Origin: Stenotrophomonas rhizophila
GTDB lineage: Bacteria; Pseudomonadota; Gammaproteobacteria; Xanthomonadales; Xanthomonadaceae
Assembly: GCF_003751305.1 (NCBI RefSeq)
Contig: NZ_RJKV01000001.1
Location: forward strand, 372,001-436,000
Direction of reading: 5' to 3'
DNA: 64,000 bases
The notes under the pieces were generated by a model, which was given only the letters and a program-made list of their open reading frames with translations, did no database searches and was not told the origin of the DNA. Position 1 is the first letter of the stretch. Every line of letters starts with the position of its first letter. This document shows positions 34,918-45,759 of this stretch, one piece after another. Position numbers and translations under genes: made by a program.

Positions 34918-36357
34918 TCAGACGATTCTTACCCTTTCGTGCGAGGCGGAAATGTTCATGGCTTCACGATACTTCGCTACGGTGCGTCGCGCTACCGGTA
35001 TTCCCGAGGTTTTGAGCAGGTCAGCCAGCTTGGCGTCAGAAAGCGGCTTGCGCGGGTTCTCATCATCGATCAGGCGCCGCAGCATCGCCTGGATGGCAGT
35101 ACTGGAGGCTTCGCCGCCGCTGTCGGTATCGATGCCCGACGCGAAGAAGGCGCGCAACGCCAGCGTGCCGCGCGGGGTGCGTACGTACTTGCGGGCGATC
35201 GCGCGTGAAATGGTGGATTCGTGCAGGCCCAACTCGCCGGCCACCTCGCGCAGGGTCAGCGGGCGCAGCGCCTGTTCGCCAAATTCCAGGAAGGCGGCCT
35301 GCTGGTCGAGCAGGCAGCGCATCACCCGCAGCAGGGTCTCGCCGCGGGCCTCCAGGCCCTTGAGCAGCCAGCGCGCCTCCTGCAGGTGGGCGCGCATGTA
35401 GCCGGCGTCGGCCTCCCCGCAGCGGCGGATCATCTGCTCGTAGCCGCGGTGGATGACCACCTTGGGCCCGGCATGGCCGGCCAGCGCGGCACGCCAGACG
35501 CCGTTCTGGCGCCAGACCACACAGTCCGGCACTACGTAGCTGTCGTGGGAGAGCTCGCCGATCTGGGTGCCGGGGCGCGGATCCAGCGAACGCAGCAGCT
35601 GCACCGCGACCTCCACCTCGGCCACCGGCTCGCGCAGCTCGTGGGCGATCCCGGCCACACCGCTGCGTGGCAGGCGCTCCAGCGGGCCATCGGCGATGCG
35701 GCGGGCCAGGGCCAGGCCGGGGGTGTCGGCGGGCAGCACCAGCAGCTGCAGGTCCAGGCATTCGCCCAGCGTGCGCGCACCGACCCCGACCGGGTCGAAA
35801 CGCTGGATCTGGTGCAGCACGGTCAGGATTTCGGCTTCGTCGGCCTGGATCGCCGGGCGCAGGGTTTCGGCGATGGTCGCCAAGGGCTCGCGCAGGTAGC
35901 CGTCCTCTTCGAAGGCGTCGATCAGGGCCGCGCCGATGCTGCGGTCGCGGACCGACAGGTGCGACAGGTGCAACTGCCAGAGCAGGTGGTCGGCGAGCGA
36001 TTCGGTCTCGGCCACGCGTTCTGCGGCGCTGCCGTTGTCGTCATCGTCGAAAGAGCCGCCACTGCTGCCGCTGGTCCAGTCGCCCTCGCCGGGCGACCAG
36101 TCATCACTGGCCGAGACCTGATGCTCGCCATCGGCATGGGTATCGGTGGGGGCGGGCGGGGGGCTGTCCTCGCCGGGGCTGGCCTCGAGCGCCGGTTCAG
36201 CGTTCTCGGCCCAGTCCAGCAGCGGGTTGGTCTCTACCGCCTCGTTGATTTCCAGCTCCAGCTCGGCGCTGGACATCTGCAACAGCTTGATCGCCTGACG
36301 CAGCTGCGGCGTCATGACCAGGTGTTGCCCCATCGATGTCTGCAGCCGTGCTTTCAT
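34918..36357 (-). CDS. rpoN: RNA polymerase sigma-54 factor
   Basis: Alternative sigma factor of 479 residues. The Gln/Leu-rich activator region is at the start (SMGQHLVMTPQLRQAIKLLQ), then an acidic linker (about 55-115) and the core-binding and helix-turn-helix regions. The RpoN box ARRTVAKYRE lies at 456-465. It recognises -24/-12 promoters and needs AAA+ activators; in Xanthomonadaceae it serves motility and pilus genes. It lies between lptB and hpf, the conserved order. Confidence 0.96.
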   Translation of the reverse strand: MKARLQTSMGQHLVMTPQLRQAIKLLQMSSAELELEINEAVETNPLLDWAENAEPALEASPGEDSPPPAPTDTHADGEHQVSASDDWSPGEGDWTSGSSGGSFDDDDNGSAAERVAETESLADHLLWQLHLSHLSVRDRSIGAALIDAFEEDGYLREPLATIAETLRPAIQADEAEILTVLHQIQRFDPVGVGARTLGECLDLQLLVLPADTPGLALARRIADGPLERLPRSGVAGIAHELREPVAEVEVAVQLLRSLDPRPGTQIGELSHDSYVVPDCVVWRQNGVWRAALAGHAGPKVVIHRGYEQMIRRCGEADAGYMRAHLQEARWLLKGLEARGETLLRVMRCLLDQQAAFLEFGEQALRPLTLREVAGELGLHESTISRAIARKYVRTPRGTLALRAFFASGIDTDSGGEASSTAIQAMLRRLIDDENPRKPLSDAKLADLLKTSGIPVARRTVAKYREAMNISASHERVRIV

Positions 36358-36399
36358 GCCTGTGCCGAACGGAAGGAAGGCGTTGCGGCGGCCGCTGGA

Positions 36400-37119
36400 T
36401 CAGAGCTTGAAGGTGTCTCCAAGGTAGACGCGGCGGACGTCGGCGTTGGCCAGGATCTCGTCCGGCGCGCCCTGTGCCAGCACGCTGCCCTCATTGAGGA
36501 TATACGCGCGGTCGCAGATTCCCAAGGTTTCGCGGACATTGTGGTCGGTGATCAGCACCCCGATCCCGCGCTGCTTGAGGTGGGTGACGATGCGCTGGAT
36601 TTCACCGACCGAGATCGGATCGACACCGGCGAAGGGTTCGTCGAGCAGGATCAGGCGCGGTTTGGCGGCCAGCGCCCGGGCGATTTCACAGCGGCGGCGT
36701 TCACCACCGGAGAGGCTCGCACCGAGCTGGTCGGCCACATGGTTGATCTGCAGCTCGTCCAGCAGACTGGCCAGTTCCTTTTCGCGGCCGGCCTTGTCCA
36801 GATCGTCACGCAGCTCCAGCACCAGGCGCAGGTTGTCGGCCACGGTCAGCTTGCGGAACACCGAGGGTTCCTGCGGCAGGTAGCCCACGCCCTGCTTGGC
36901 GCGGGTGTACATCGGGTCGCTGGTGATGTCCTTGCCGTCCAGCACGATGCTGCCGGCATCGGTCTCGACCAGGCCGACGATCATGTAGAAACAGGTGGTC
37001 TTGCCGGCACCGTTGGGGCCGAGCAGGCCGACCACTTCACCGGCCTCCAGGGTCAGACCGAAGTCCTTGACGACTTCACGTTGCTTGTAGCGCTTGCGCA
37101 GGCCTTTGGCGACGAGCAT
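36400..37119 (-). CDS. lptB: LPS export ABC transporter ATP-binding protein LptB
   Basis: ATPase of 239 residues that powers lipopolysaccharide extraction by LptFG. Walker [10 protein letters not shown], the Q-loop ([10 protein letters not shown]), the signature [15 protein letters not shown], Walker [14 protein letters not shown] and the H-loop TDHNVRETL are all present. Its start overlaps the lptA stop by 1 bp. It works with LptA and LptC encoded upstream on the same strand. Confidence 0.97.
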   Translation of the reverse strand: MLVAKGLRKRYKQREVVKDFGLTLEAGEVVGLLGPNGAGKTTCFYMIVGLVETDAGSIVLDGKDITSDPMYTRAKQGVGYLPQEPSVFRKLTVADNLRLVLELRDDLDKAGREKELASLLDELQINHVADQLGASLSGGERRRCEIARALAAKPRLILLDEPFAGVDPISVGEIQRIVTHLKQRGIGVLITDHNVRETLGICDRAYILNEGSVLAQGAPDEILANADVRRVYLGDTFKL

Positions 37120-37667
37120 TACTTCTTGCTCCCGGGGGTCGGCACGGTGGTCTTGGCGGCCGGCGCGGCCGGTGCGGCGGTCTTGTTCTTGGGCTGGATG
37201 ACGGTGCGCACGCGCGTGCCATCGCCACCACTGTTCATCTCGCCGGTGCGGGTGTTGTAGGTCATCTTCTGGCCGGCATTGGTGCCGCGTGCGCTCTTGA
37301 CCTGGTAGTTGCCGGTCATGGTCAGCACTTCGGCCTTGATGTCGTAATCGATGCGGTCGGCGCTGGCGTCCATCCAGCTGCCGTCATCGAGCTGCTGCTT
37401 GAGCTTGGCCTGCTTGCCGGTGAACACGGCGCGGACCGCTTCGCCGTCCTTCATGTAGATCTCGGCATCGGCGCTGCGCAGATCGAGCGTGCCCTGGGTC
37501 ACCACCACGCCCTGGGACAGGGTGGTCTTGCCGTCACCGACGAGGGTGCCCGACTGGGTGCCGGCATCGATGGTCATCGGTTCATTGCGATCGGTGGACT
37601 TCGCGCTGGCCGCGAACGCGGGGGCGAGAAGACTGATCGCGCAGGCGGCTGCAAATAGGATCTTCAT
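37119..37667 (-). CDS. lptA: Lipopolysaccharide transport periplasmic protein LptA
   Basis: Periplasmic bridge protein of 182 residues with a Sec signal peptide ([12 protein letters not shown]). The OstA/beta-jellyroll domain follows, with [20 protein letters not shown] and [20 protein letters not shown]. The C-terminal 25 residues are Ala/Pro/Lys-rich, an extension beyond the E. coli domain. It carries LPS between LptC and LptD. lptB follows with a 1 bp overlap; a 120 bp gap separates it from lptC. Confidence 0.93.
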   Translation of the reverse strand: MKILFAAACAISLLAPAFAASAKSTDRNEPMTIDAGTQSGTLVGDGKTTLSQGVVVTQGTLDLRSADAEIYMKDGEAVRAVFTGKQAKLKQQLDDGSWMDASADRIDYDIKAEVLTMTGNYQVKSARGTNAGQKMTYNTRTGEMNSGGDGTRVRTVIQPKNKTAAPAAPAAKTTVPTPGSKK

Positions 37668-37787
37668 GGAATGGGTCTGTCCTGCCAGAGTAGGGGTCGT
37701 GACCAGACGTCAGTCCGGCCGGTGAATCGCGGGGTTTCCTGTGCTGCCGGCGCCTGTCCGTGGGGACGTCGCCGCGGCGGCGGTGGC

Positions 37788-38354
37788 TCAGCGCTGGGGC
37801 GTGTAACGGCCCTTGGCCTGGCTCAGGAAATGGTAGGTCTTGGTTTTGGAATCCAGCTCGAAACCGACGCCGGACTGACTCATGCCCGGGCGGGTCATGG
37901 TGACCAGGGCATCGGTCTTGGCGCGGCTTTCGTTCGGGAAGACATCCAGGTGATCGGTGCGGAATGTGGTGGGCGGCACGCTGGCGATCTTCGGGCTGTC
38001 GCCGCTGACGTTGCCGATCAGCTTGAGTTGATCGCCCTTGGCGCTGACCCAGCCCGTCTCGCTGCGCAGCTCCCAGTGGTTGCCGTCCTGATCGGGCAGC
38101 AGGAACAGGGGCGTGGTGATGTTCATCGTTTCATCGCTGCGCAGGCGCTCCAGCAGCGGGGCGCGCAGGGTCGTGGATTCCTTGCCCTGTTCGTCCAGCG
38201 CCACGATCTGGAAATCATGCAGCACGTAATCCTTGGTAGCGTCATCGCCGGCCTCGGCCGTGCCTTTGTCGCGGTCATGCAGCGCCAGCCAGCCGGTGAA
38301 GGCGGCCGCCAGCAGCAGACCGATGCCCAGGGTGGTGCGCAGGTTCAGGGTCAT
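37788..38354 (-). CDS. lptC: LPS export inner-membrane protein LptC
   Basis: Bitopic protein of 188 residues. One N-terminal helix (TTLGIGLLLAAAFTGWLAL, residues 7-25) anchors a periplasmic jellyroll that receives LPS from LptBFG and hands it to LptA. The start at 38354 overlaps the kdsC stop by 4 bp; a longer frame extends into kdsC. Position between kdsC and lptA is the conserved one. Confidence 0.92.
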   Translation of the reverse strand: MTLNLRTTLGIGLLLAAAFTGWLALHDRDKGTAEAGDDATKDYVLHDFQIVALDEQGKESTTLRAPLLERLRSDETMNITTPLFLLPDQDGNHWELRSETGWVSAKGDQLKLIGNVSGDSPKIASVPPTTFRTDHLDVFPNESRAKTDALVTMTRPGMSQSGVGFELDSKTKTYHFLSQAKGRYTPQR

Positions 38355-38899
38355 GCGCCGAACCTCGCCAGCACCGCGTCCACATGGCCCTGCGCGGCCA
38401 ACAGCACGTCGCACAGCTCACGCGCCGCGCCCTTGCCGCCATCGCTGCGGGTCTGCCAGTGCACGCGCTCGGCGATCCACGGGTGGGCATTGGCCGGCGC
38501 AACCGCCAGGCCGACCGCGCACAGCGGACCGAGATCGGGCAGGTCGTCACCCATGAAGGCCACCTGGTCCAGGCCGATACCGTGCTGCTCGCACAGCGCC
38601 TTGACGCTGGCCAGCTTGTCGCCGACCGCGATCTGGGTATCGATGCCCAGATCCGCGCCACGCTTGAGCGCGGATTGGCTGTTGCGCGCGGTGATCAGCA
38701 CCGGGTGGATACCGTGGTGTTGCAGCAGTTTCAGGCCGAGTCCGTCCTGCACGTAATACGCCTTGCTCTCGTTGCCGTCCTTGTCGTAGTAGAGCCGACC
38801 GTCGGTGAGCGTGCCGTCCACGTCGAAGCAGGCCAGCCGGATACGGCCGGCAGCGGCATGCAGGTGGGACGGGAAACCGGGCAACGGAGAGTAGGGCAT
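38351..38899 (-). CDS. kdsC: 3-deoxy-D-manno-octulosonate 8-phosphate phosphatase KdsC
   Basis: HAD-superfamily phosphatase of 182 residues that makes free Kdo for LPS core. The catalytic pair is Asp26 and Asp28 in FDVDGTLTDGR. VLITARNSQ and FMGDDLPDLGPLCAVGLAVAP supply the other HAD motifs. The start at 38899 (MPYSPLPG) gives normal length; a frame to 39007 enters kdsD. It overlaps lptC by 4 bp. Confidence 0.95.
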   Translation of the reverse strand: MPYSPLPGFPSHLHAAAGRIRLACFDVDGTLTDGRLYYDKDGNESKAYYVQDGLGLKLLQHHGIHPVLITARNSQSALKRGADLGIDTQIAVGDKLASVKALCEQHGIGLDQVAFMGDDLPDLGPLCAVGLAVAPANAHPWIAERVHWQTRSDGGKGAARELCDVLLAAQGHVDAVLARFGA

Positions 38900-38942
38900 C
38901 GTCTGGGGGCAGCTCAGCTGAATGGAGGAAGACAACTGTGGT

Positions 38943-39944
38943 TTAAACCACCCGGGCCCGCAACAGGTCATGAATGTTGAGCGCGCCGACCAGGTGGCCC
39001 TGCGCATCGACCACCATCAAACCGTTGATCTTGTGGGCTTCCATCAGCTGCGCCGCCTCGGCTGCCAGCTGATCGGCACCAATGGTGCGTGGGCCGCGGG
39101 TCATCACATCGGCGATCCGCGCGCTGCGCACGTCCAGGTCGGTATCCAGCGCGCGGCGCAGGTCGCCGTCGGTGAACAGGCCGATCAGATGGTTGTCGGC
39201 ATCCACCACGGCGGTCATGCCCAGGCGCTTGCGGCTCATCTCCACCAGGGCCTCGCTGAGGCTGGCACCGATATCCACGCGCGGCAGCTCATCGCCACTG
39301 TGCATGACATCGGTGATGTGCAGCAGCAGGCGGCGGCCGAGACTGCCGGCCGGGTGCGAGCGGGCGAAATCGTCAGCAGTGAAGCCGCGGGCATCGAGCA
39401 GGGCCACGGCCAGCGCATCGCCCATCGCCAGCGAGGCGGTGGTGCTGGAGGTCGGGGCCAGCGCCAGCGGGCAGGCCTCGGCCGGCACGCTGACATCCAG
39501 GTGAACGTCGGCGGCGGTGGCCAGGCTGGACTGCGGGCGGCCGGTCATGGCGATCAGGCGGTTGCCCTGGCGCTTGAGCACCGGCAGCAGCATCAGCAGC
39601 TCGTCGGACTCGCCCGAGTAGGACAGCGCCAGCACCACGTCGGCCTCGGTGATCATGCCCAGATCGCCATGCCCGGCTTCACCGGGGTGCACGTAGAAGG
39701 CCGGGGTGCCGGTCGAGGCCAGCGTGGCGGCGATCTTGCGGGCGACATGGCCGGACTTGCCCATGCCGGTGGCGACCACGCGGCCCTTGCTCTGCAGGAC
39801 CAGCTGGCAGGCCTGGCTGAACGCTTCGCCCAGCCGCTCGGCGACCGCGCCCAGCGCATCGCGCTCGATCTCGAACACGCGGCGGCCACTGGCGACCAGT
39901 GCCGCAGCGTCGGCCGGATGGGGGAGTTGGGGCGAGACAGCCAT
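38943..39944 (-). CDS. kdsD: D-arabinose 5-phosphate isomerase KdsD/KpsF family
   Basis: Converts ribulose 5-phosphate to arabinose 5-phosphate, the first step to Kdo; 333 residues. The SIS domain shows GMGKSGHVARKIAATLASTGTP-type phosphosugar binding and ALSYSGESDELLML; two CBS domains follow (about 200-333). Start 39944 (MAVSPQLP) is chosen by family length; 39980 would add 12 residues, and neither has a good ribosome site. Divergent from ibaG across about 50 bp and head of the kdsD-kdsC-lptCAB run. Confidence 0.94.
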   Translation of the reverse strand: MAVSPQLPHPADAAALVASGRRVFEIERDALGAVAERLGEAFSQACQLVLQSKGRVVATGMGKSGHVARKIAATLASTGTPAFYVHPGEAGHGDLGMITEADVVLALSYSGESDELLMLLPVLKRQGNRLIAMTGRPQSSLATAADVHLDVSVPAEACPLALAPTSSTTASLAMGDALAVALLDARGFTADDFARSHPAGSLGRRLLLHITDVMHSGDELPRVDIGASLSEALVEMSRKRLGMTAVVDADNHLIGLFTDGDLRRALDTDLDVRSARIADVMTRGPRTIGADQLAAEAAQLMEAHKINGLMVVDAQGHLVGALNIHDLLRARVV

Positions 39945-39997
39945 GCGAGCGCCACGTGGAAGAGTAGAATGAGCGCTCATTTTATTAGGAAAGCCCG

Positions 39998-41890
<1,893 letters not shown>

Positions 41891-41920
41891 AAAAACGCCC
41901 GCGAAAGCGGGCGTTTTTTT
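41891..41920. terminator. Bidirectional rho-independent terminator
   Basis: ACGCCCGC-GAAA-GCGGGCGT is a perfect 8-bp stem with a stable GNRA tetraloop, flanked by an A-run on the left and seven T on the right. It serves both the ibaG-murA operon and the convergent DUF3108 genes. Confidence 0.95.
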
Positions 41921-41923
41921 GGG

Positions 41924-42607
41924 TCAATTCATGCCTTTGATCGTCAGATCCAGCGCATCCTTGCCGCTCTCACGCTGCAGCAGGCGCGCCGGCACCGGGA
42001 ACTCCGGCACGATCCAGGCGATCAGTTCCTTGTTGCCATCGGTCCGCGACACCTTGGTGGCGTCGTAGGACTTGCCGGCCACGGTGATTTTTTCCTTGCC
42101 GACCACCTTGTAGGACATCGGCTTGATCCGGCCTTCGTCGACCATGCGGTAGTTCAGTGGCTTACCGGCGGCCAGATCACGCGCGATCGCCAGGTTGATC
42201 AGCAGGGCGTCCATGTCGCCGGCCTTGAGCGCGACCGGACCACGGCGGTCCGGCTTGACGTCGCCGGTCCAGGTGGCCTGGTTGCTGCTCCAGTTATAGG
42301 TGGCATCCACGTTGCGCTTTTTGACCAGCAGCACCGAGCGGTCATTGCTGCTCAGCGGGCGCAGGCGGCCGTTGGCCTCTTCGAAGACGGTGTTCTGGCT
42401 GAGATCGGCCAGCTGGTTCTTGACGTTGAGGCTGTAGCGCCACTTGTTGGCCCCTTCGCTGGTGAGGGTCATGGTGCCATTGGCCTGCATGCCCATGTAG
42501 CTGGCCTGGTAGTCAGCCTTGAACGGCTGCAGCGCCATGGCGGGCAGGCTCACGACAGCAAGGGCGCCAGCGGCGATCCAGGTCAGCGGACGGTTCAGTG
42601 TGGTCAT
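41924..42607 (-). CDS. Exported DUF3108 protein (copy 1)
   Basis: Secreted protein of 227 residues with a Sec signal peptide (ALAVVSLPAMALQ). The mature part is a DUF3108 beta-rich domain beginning FKADYQASYMGMQANG, with later blocks VKPDRRGPVALKAGDMDALLINLAI and WIVPEFPVPARLLQRESG. The family is periplasmic and uncharacterised; the fold is thought to resemble lipid-binding barrels. The upstream neighbour is a paralogue with the same order of motifs, only 2 bp away, so they are co-expressed. Confidence 0.88.
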   Translation of the reverse strand: MTTLNRPLTWIAAGALAVVSLPAMALQPFKADYQASYMGMQANGTMTLTSEGANKWRYSLNVKNQLADLSQNTVFEEANGRLRPLSSNDRSVLLVKKRNVDATYNWSSNQATWTGDVKPDRRGPVALKAGDMDALLINLAIARDLAAGKPLNYRMVDEGRIKPMSYKVVGKEKITVAGKSYDATKVSRTDGNKELIAWIVPEFPVPARLLQRESGKDALDLTIKGMN

Positions 42608-42609
42608 GC

Positions 42610-43386
42610 TCAGACTCCTTGGTATTCGATCAGGCGCAGATCAATCCGATCTTCGCCATCTTCGCGTTGCAGGATGCGCACCGGCGTGGGAACACCGTTG
42701 GCGATCCAGAGGATGGTTTCGTCATTGCCGCCGTTGGTGCGATACACCCGCAGCGCGTTGTAGGACAGATCGCCAACCGGCACGTTCTCGGTGTCCGGCG
42801 CGGCCTGGTAGTCGTGCTGGCGAACGCGGCCCACGTCCACATAGCGGTAATGCATCTGCCCGCCGGGACGCGCATCGCGCATGATCGCCAGGTTGAGCAG
42901 CAGTGCGCTCTGGTCGCCGGCCTGCAGCGGGATCGGCTGGCGGCGCTCCTTCTTCAGATCGCCCAGCCACTGCGCGGTACCGGCCTGCCAGTCGTAGGTG
43001 CCGGTGACCTTCTTGCCCAGGAACAGGCCCTTGCGGACGGTGCTCTGGCTCAACGGCACATAGGTGCCGTTGCGGTTTTCGAACACCGTGCTCTGCTCCA
43101 GGTTCAGGCCGAGCACGCTGGCGAAACCGCTGCGGCCAACCACCTGCATGTCCACGCGCCACTGGTCACCCCCGGTGCGGGTGACGCGCATGGTGGCATC
43201 GCCAGCCTGCTTGCCCTTGTAGAGGGCCTGGTAGGTGGCGGTGAACGGCTGCAGCGGCGGTGCCTCCCAGTCCATGGCGGGCAGGGCGGGCAACGGGGGC
43301 GTGGCCGTTTCCTGCGCGTGGGCAAGGGCGGCGGTGCACAGCAGGGATGCCATCAGCAGCACGGGCTTGAACAAAGACGTTCTCAT
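42610..43386 (-). CDS. Exported DUF3108 protein (copy 2)
   Basis: Secreted protein of 258 residues; signal peptide ends near LCTAALAHAQ. A Pro-rich linker leads to a DUF3108 domain starting FTATYQALYKGKQAGD. It shares WLGDLKKERRQPIPLQAGDQSALLLNLAI-type and ILWIANGVPTPVRILQRE-type blocks with its downstream paralogue, so the pair arose by tandem duplication. Probable periplasmic partner of that protein. Divergence between the copies is substantial, suggesting separate roles. Confidence 0.88.
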   Translation of the reverse strand: MRTSLFKPVLLMASLLCTAALAHAQETATPPLPALPAMDWEAPPLQPFTATYQALYKGKQAGDATMRVTRTGGDQWRVDMQVVGRSGFASVLGLNLEQSTVFENRNGTYVPLSQSTVRKGLFLGKKVTGTYDWQAGTAQWLGDLKKERRQPIPLQAGDQSALLLNLAIMRDARPGGQMHYRYVDVGRVRQHDYQAAPDTENVPVGDLSYNALRVYRTNGGNDETILWIANGVPTPVRILQREDGEDRIDLRLIEYQGV

Positions 43387-43454
43387 GCGGGCCGGTCGGG
43401 GGAAGAGGAGGAGAGGATGCCAGCGCCGGGATCAGCAGCGTGTGTGCGCGACCC

Positions 43455-44108
43455 TTATCGGTTCAGCTGTCCGGCGCAATCTAGGCGCAGCGGGCTAAAC
43501 AGAGGGTGACCGTCGAGCTGGAGCTGACCTGCCCGTTCAGTTACACGGCCGCTGACCAGCAGCGCCAGGCTGGCGATCAGCAGCGGGTGCTCCACGGCCA
43601 GTACCCGCTGGGCCAGCGCCTCGGCGGTGTCGCCGGTCTGGACCGGCACGCGGGCCTGGGCGAGCACCGTGCCGGCATCCAGCTCGGGCACCACGAAGTG
43701 CACGCTGGCGCCGTGCTCGGCATCACCGGCCTCCAGTGCGCGCGCATGGGTGTGCAGCCCCTTGTAGAGCGGCAGCAGCGAGGGATGGATGTTGACCAGG
43801 CGGCCGTCGAACCGGGCCACGAAGGCAGCGCCGAGGATGCGCATGTAACCGGCGCAGACGACCCAGTCCGGCGCGAAGGCGTCCAGCGCATCGGCCATCG
43901 CCGCATCGAAGGTGGTGCGGTCCGGGAAGTCCTTGGGCGAACGTGCCCAGCGCTGATCCGGGCCCACCTTGAGCAGGGCCGAGGCCTCCGGCTTGTCCGA
44001 GAGCACGGCCACGACCTCGGCATCCAGCCGCTGTGCGGCGATCGCGTCGAGGATGGCCTGCAGATTGCTGCCCCGGCCGGAGGCGAGGACGGCGATACGG
44101 CTGCTCAT
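43455..44108 (-). CDS. purN: Phosphoribosylglycinamide formyltransferase PurN
   Basis: Uses 10-formyl-THF to formylate GAR in purine synthesis; 217 residues. The phosphate loop is VLASGRGSNLQAI, and the catalytic region is GRLVNIHPSLLPLYKGLHTH with the conserved Asn-His pair, then an Asp in VVPELDAGTVLAQ. The start at 44108 is the family start; frames beyond it enter the membrane protein gene. It overlaps that gene by 4 bp. purM lies one gene upstream. Confidence 0.95.
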   Translation of the reverse strand: MSSRIAVLASGRGSNLQAILDAIAAQRLDAEVVAVLSDKPEASALLKVGPDQRWARSPKDFPDRTTFDAAMADALDAFAPDWVVCAGYMRILGAAFVARFDGRLVNIHPSLLPLYKGLHTHARALEAGDAEHGASVHFVVPELDAGTVLAQARVPVQTGDTAEALAQRVLAVEHPLLIASLALLVSGRVTERAGQLQLDGHPLFSPLRLDCAGQLNR

Positions 44109-44599
44109 GCGGTCTGGAACGCCGCTTTGACCGCCGGGCGCGACAGCACCACCAGGGTGAACACGCCCAGCGCGGTACCAAACGGCATGAAGATGCAGGC
44201 GATGCCGGCTACCACCATGCACAGCAGGTAACGCCGACGCTGCGCCAGGCAGCGCCCGGCATAGGCCATGTAACCGGCCAGCACCAGCCCGGCCGCACAG
44301 CCCAGGCCGCCGATCAGCACGAACACCCAACCGAGCAGGCGCGGATCGAACGGGGGCGGCGCCTCGCCGGGCGCCAGCGGCGGCGGCGCGGCGAAGATCA
44401 CCGCCACCCCCATCAACAGGTAGATCAGCGGGAACAGCGAGAACAGCGCGGTCAGGCCGGCCACCACATAGTGGAAGACCGACAGCAATTGCAGCTGCGA
44501 GGTATCCACCGCCGCGGCCGGTACGACCGGCGCCGCTGCGGCGGGCAGCGACGGCGGTTGGGCAGGGAACTCCGGGCCGGGCTCCGTCACCTGGCTCAA
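44105..44599 (-). CDS. Membrane protein encoded between purM and purN
   Basis: Predicted inner-membrane protein of 164 residues. A Pro/Ala-rich N terminus (about 1-35) precedes four hydrophobic segments (about 40-70, 88-112, 124-138, 140-150), with [26 protein letters not shown] in the middle. This looks like the common four-helix DUF4190/YccF-type hypotheticals, but no family is certain. It overlaps purM and purN by 4 bp on each side, so it is translated with the purine enzymes without an obvious link. Confidence 0.82.
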   Translation of the reverse strand: MSQVTEPGPEFPAQPPSLPAAAAPVVPAAAVDTSQLQLLSVFHYVVAGLTALFSLFPLIYLLMGVAVIFAAPPPLAPGEAPPPFDPRLLGWVFVLIGGLGCAAGLVLAGYMAYAGRCLAQRRRYLLCMVVAGIACIFMPFGTALGVFTLVVLSRPAVKAAFQTA

Positions 44600-45651
44600 C
44601 CGATCTTGACGCGTTCGGCGCCGTCGGCGCGGGTGACTTCACCGATGGTCCAATGCTCCAGGCCCTGCGCGGTCACTGCGGCGCTGACCGAGTCGACCTG
44701 GTCGGCGGCCACGATCAGCACGAAGCCGATGCCGCAGTTGAAGGTGCGCCACATCTCGCTGTCGGCCACGGCGCCTTCCTTCTGCAGCCACTGGAACACC
44801 GGCGGCAGGGTCCAGGCGTTTGCCTTGATGTCCAGACCCAGGCCGTCGGGTACCACGCGGATGATGTTCTCGGTCAGGCCGCCACCGGTGATGTGGGCCA
44901 TGCCATGGATCGCCGCGCCGTGGGTCTTCAACAGCGCAAGGATCGGCTTGACGTACAGGCGGGTCGGCGCCATCAGCGCATCGACCAGCTTGACCCCGCC
45001 GTCCAGCTCCAGATCGGCCGGCTGCCCGGCGCGGTCGTAGATGCGGCGCACCAGCGAGTAGCCGTTGGAGTGCGGGCCGGAGGAGGCGATGCCGATCAGC
45101 ACGTCGCCGGCGGCCACGCTGGCGCCGTCCTTCAGTTCGCTCTTCTCGACGCCAGCGACCGTGAAGCCGGCCAGGTCGTACTCGCCCGGGGCATACATGT
45201 CGGGCATTTCAGCGGTTTCACCGCCGATCAGCGCGCAACCGGCCTCGGTGCAGCCGTTGGCGATGCCGCCCACGACCGCCGCAGCGGTGTCGATGTCCAG
45301 CTTGCCGGTGGCGAAATAATCGAGGAAGAACAGCGGCTCGGCGCCCTGGACCAGCACGTCGTTCACGCACATCGCGACCAGATCGATGCCGATCGTGTCG
45401 TGGCGACCCAGCTGTTGTGCGAGCTTCAGCTTGGTGCCCACGCCGTCCGTGCCCGAAACCAGGACCGGCTCGCGGTACTTGTTGGAGAGGTCGAACAGGG
45501 CGCCGAAGCCACCCAGCCCGCCCATGACTTCCGGGCGGAAACTGCGCTTCACCAGCGGCTTGATGCGCTCGACCAGCTCGTTGCCCGCGTCGATATCGAC
45601 ACCGGCGTCGCGGTAGGTCAGGGGAGAGGGGTTGGACGGGGAATTGGTCAC
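44596..45651 (-). CDS. purM: Phosphoribosylformylglycinamidine cyclo-ligase PurM
   Basis: AIR synthetase of purine synthesis, 351 residues, ATP-grasp-like PurM fold. Typical motifs are [11 protein letters not shown] near the start, [31 protein letters not shown] and [14 protein letters not shown], with [11 protein letters not shown] in the second domain. First gene of purM-membrane protein-purN. Divergent from a DUF2066 gene across about 108 bp. Confidence 0.96.
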   Translation of the reverse strand: MTNSPSNPSPLTYRDAGVDIDAGNELVERIKPLVKRSFRPEVMGGLGGFGALFDLSNKYREPVLVSGTDGVGTKLKLAQQLGRHDTIGIDLVAMCVNDVLVQGAEPLFFLDYFATGKLDIDTAAAVVGGIANGCTEAGCALIGGETAEMPDMYAPGEYDLAGFTVAGVEKSELKDGASVAAGDVLIGIASSGPHSNGYSLVRRIYDRAGQPADLELDGGVKLVDALMAPTRLYVKPILALLKTHGAAIHGMAHITGGGLTENIIRVVPDGLGLDIKANAWTLPPVFQWLQKEGAVADSEMWRTFNCGIGFVLIVAADQVDSVSAAVTAQGLEHWTIGEVTRADGAERVKIG

Positions 45652-45759
45652 GGGCGTCGGCGCTGCGCTGGGGTGAAAGCGCGATTTTAACAGGCCACGT
45701 TGGCGCGCAGGCCCTATTCGGGCAACAATTCCCCCCGGATACGCTCAATGGAAGTCCTG

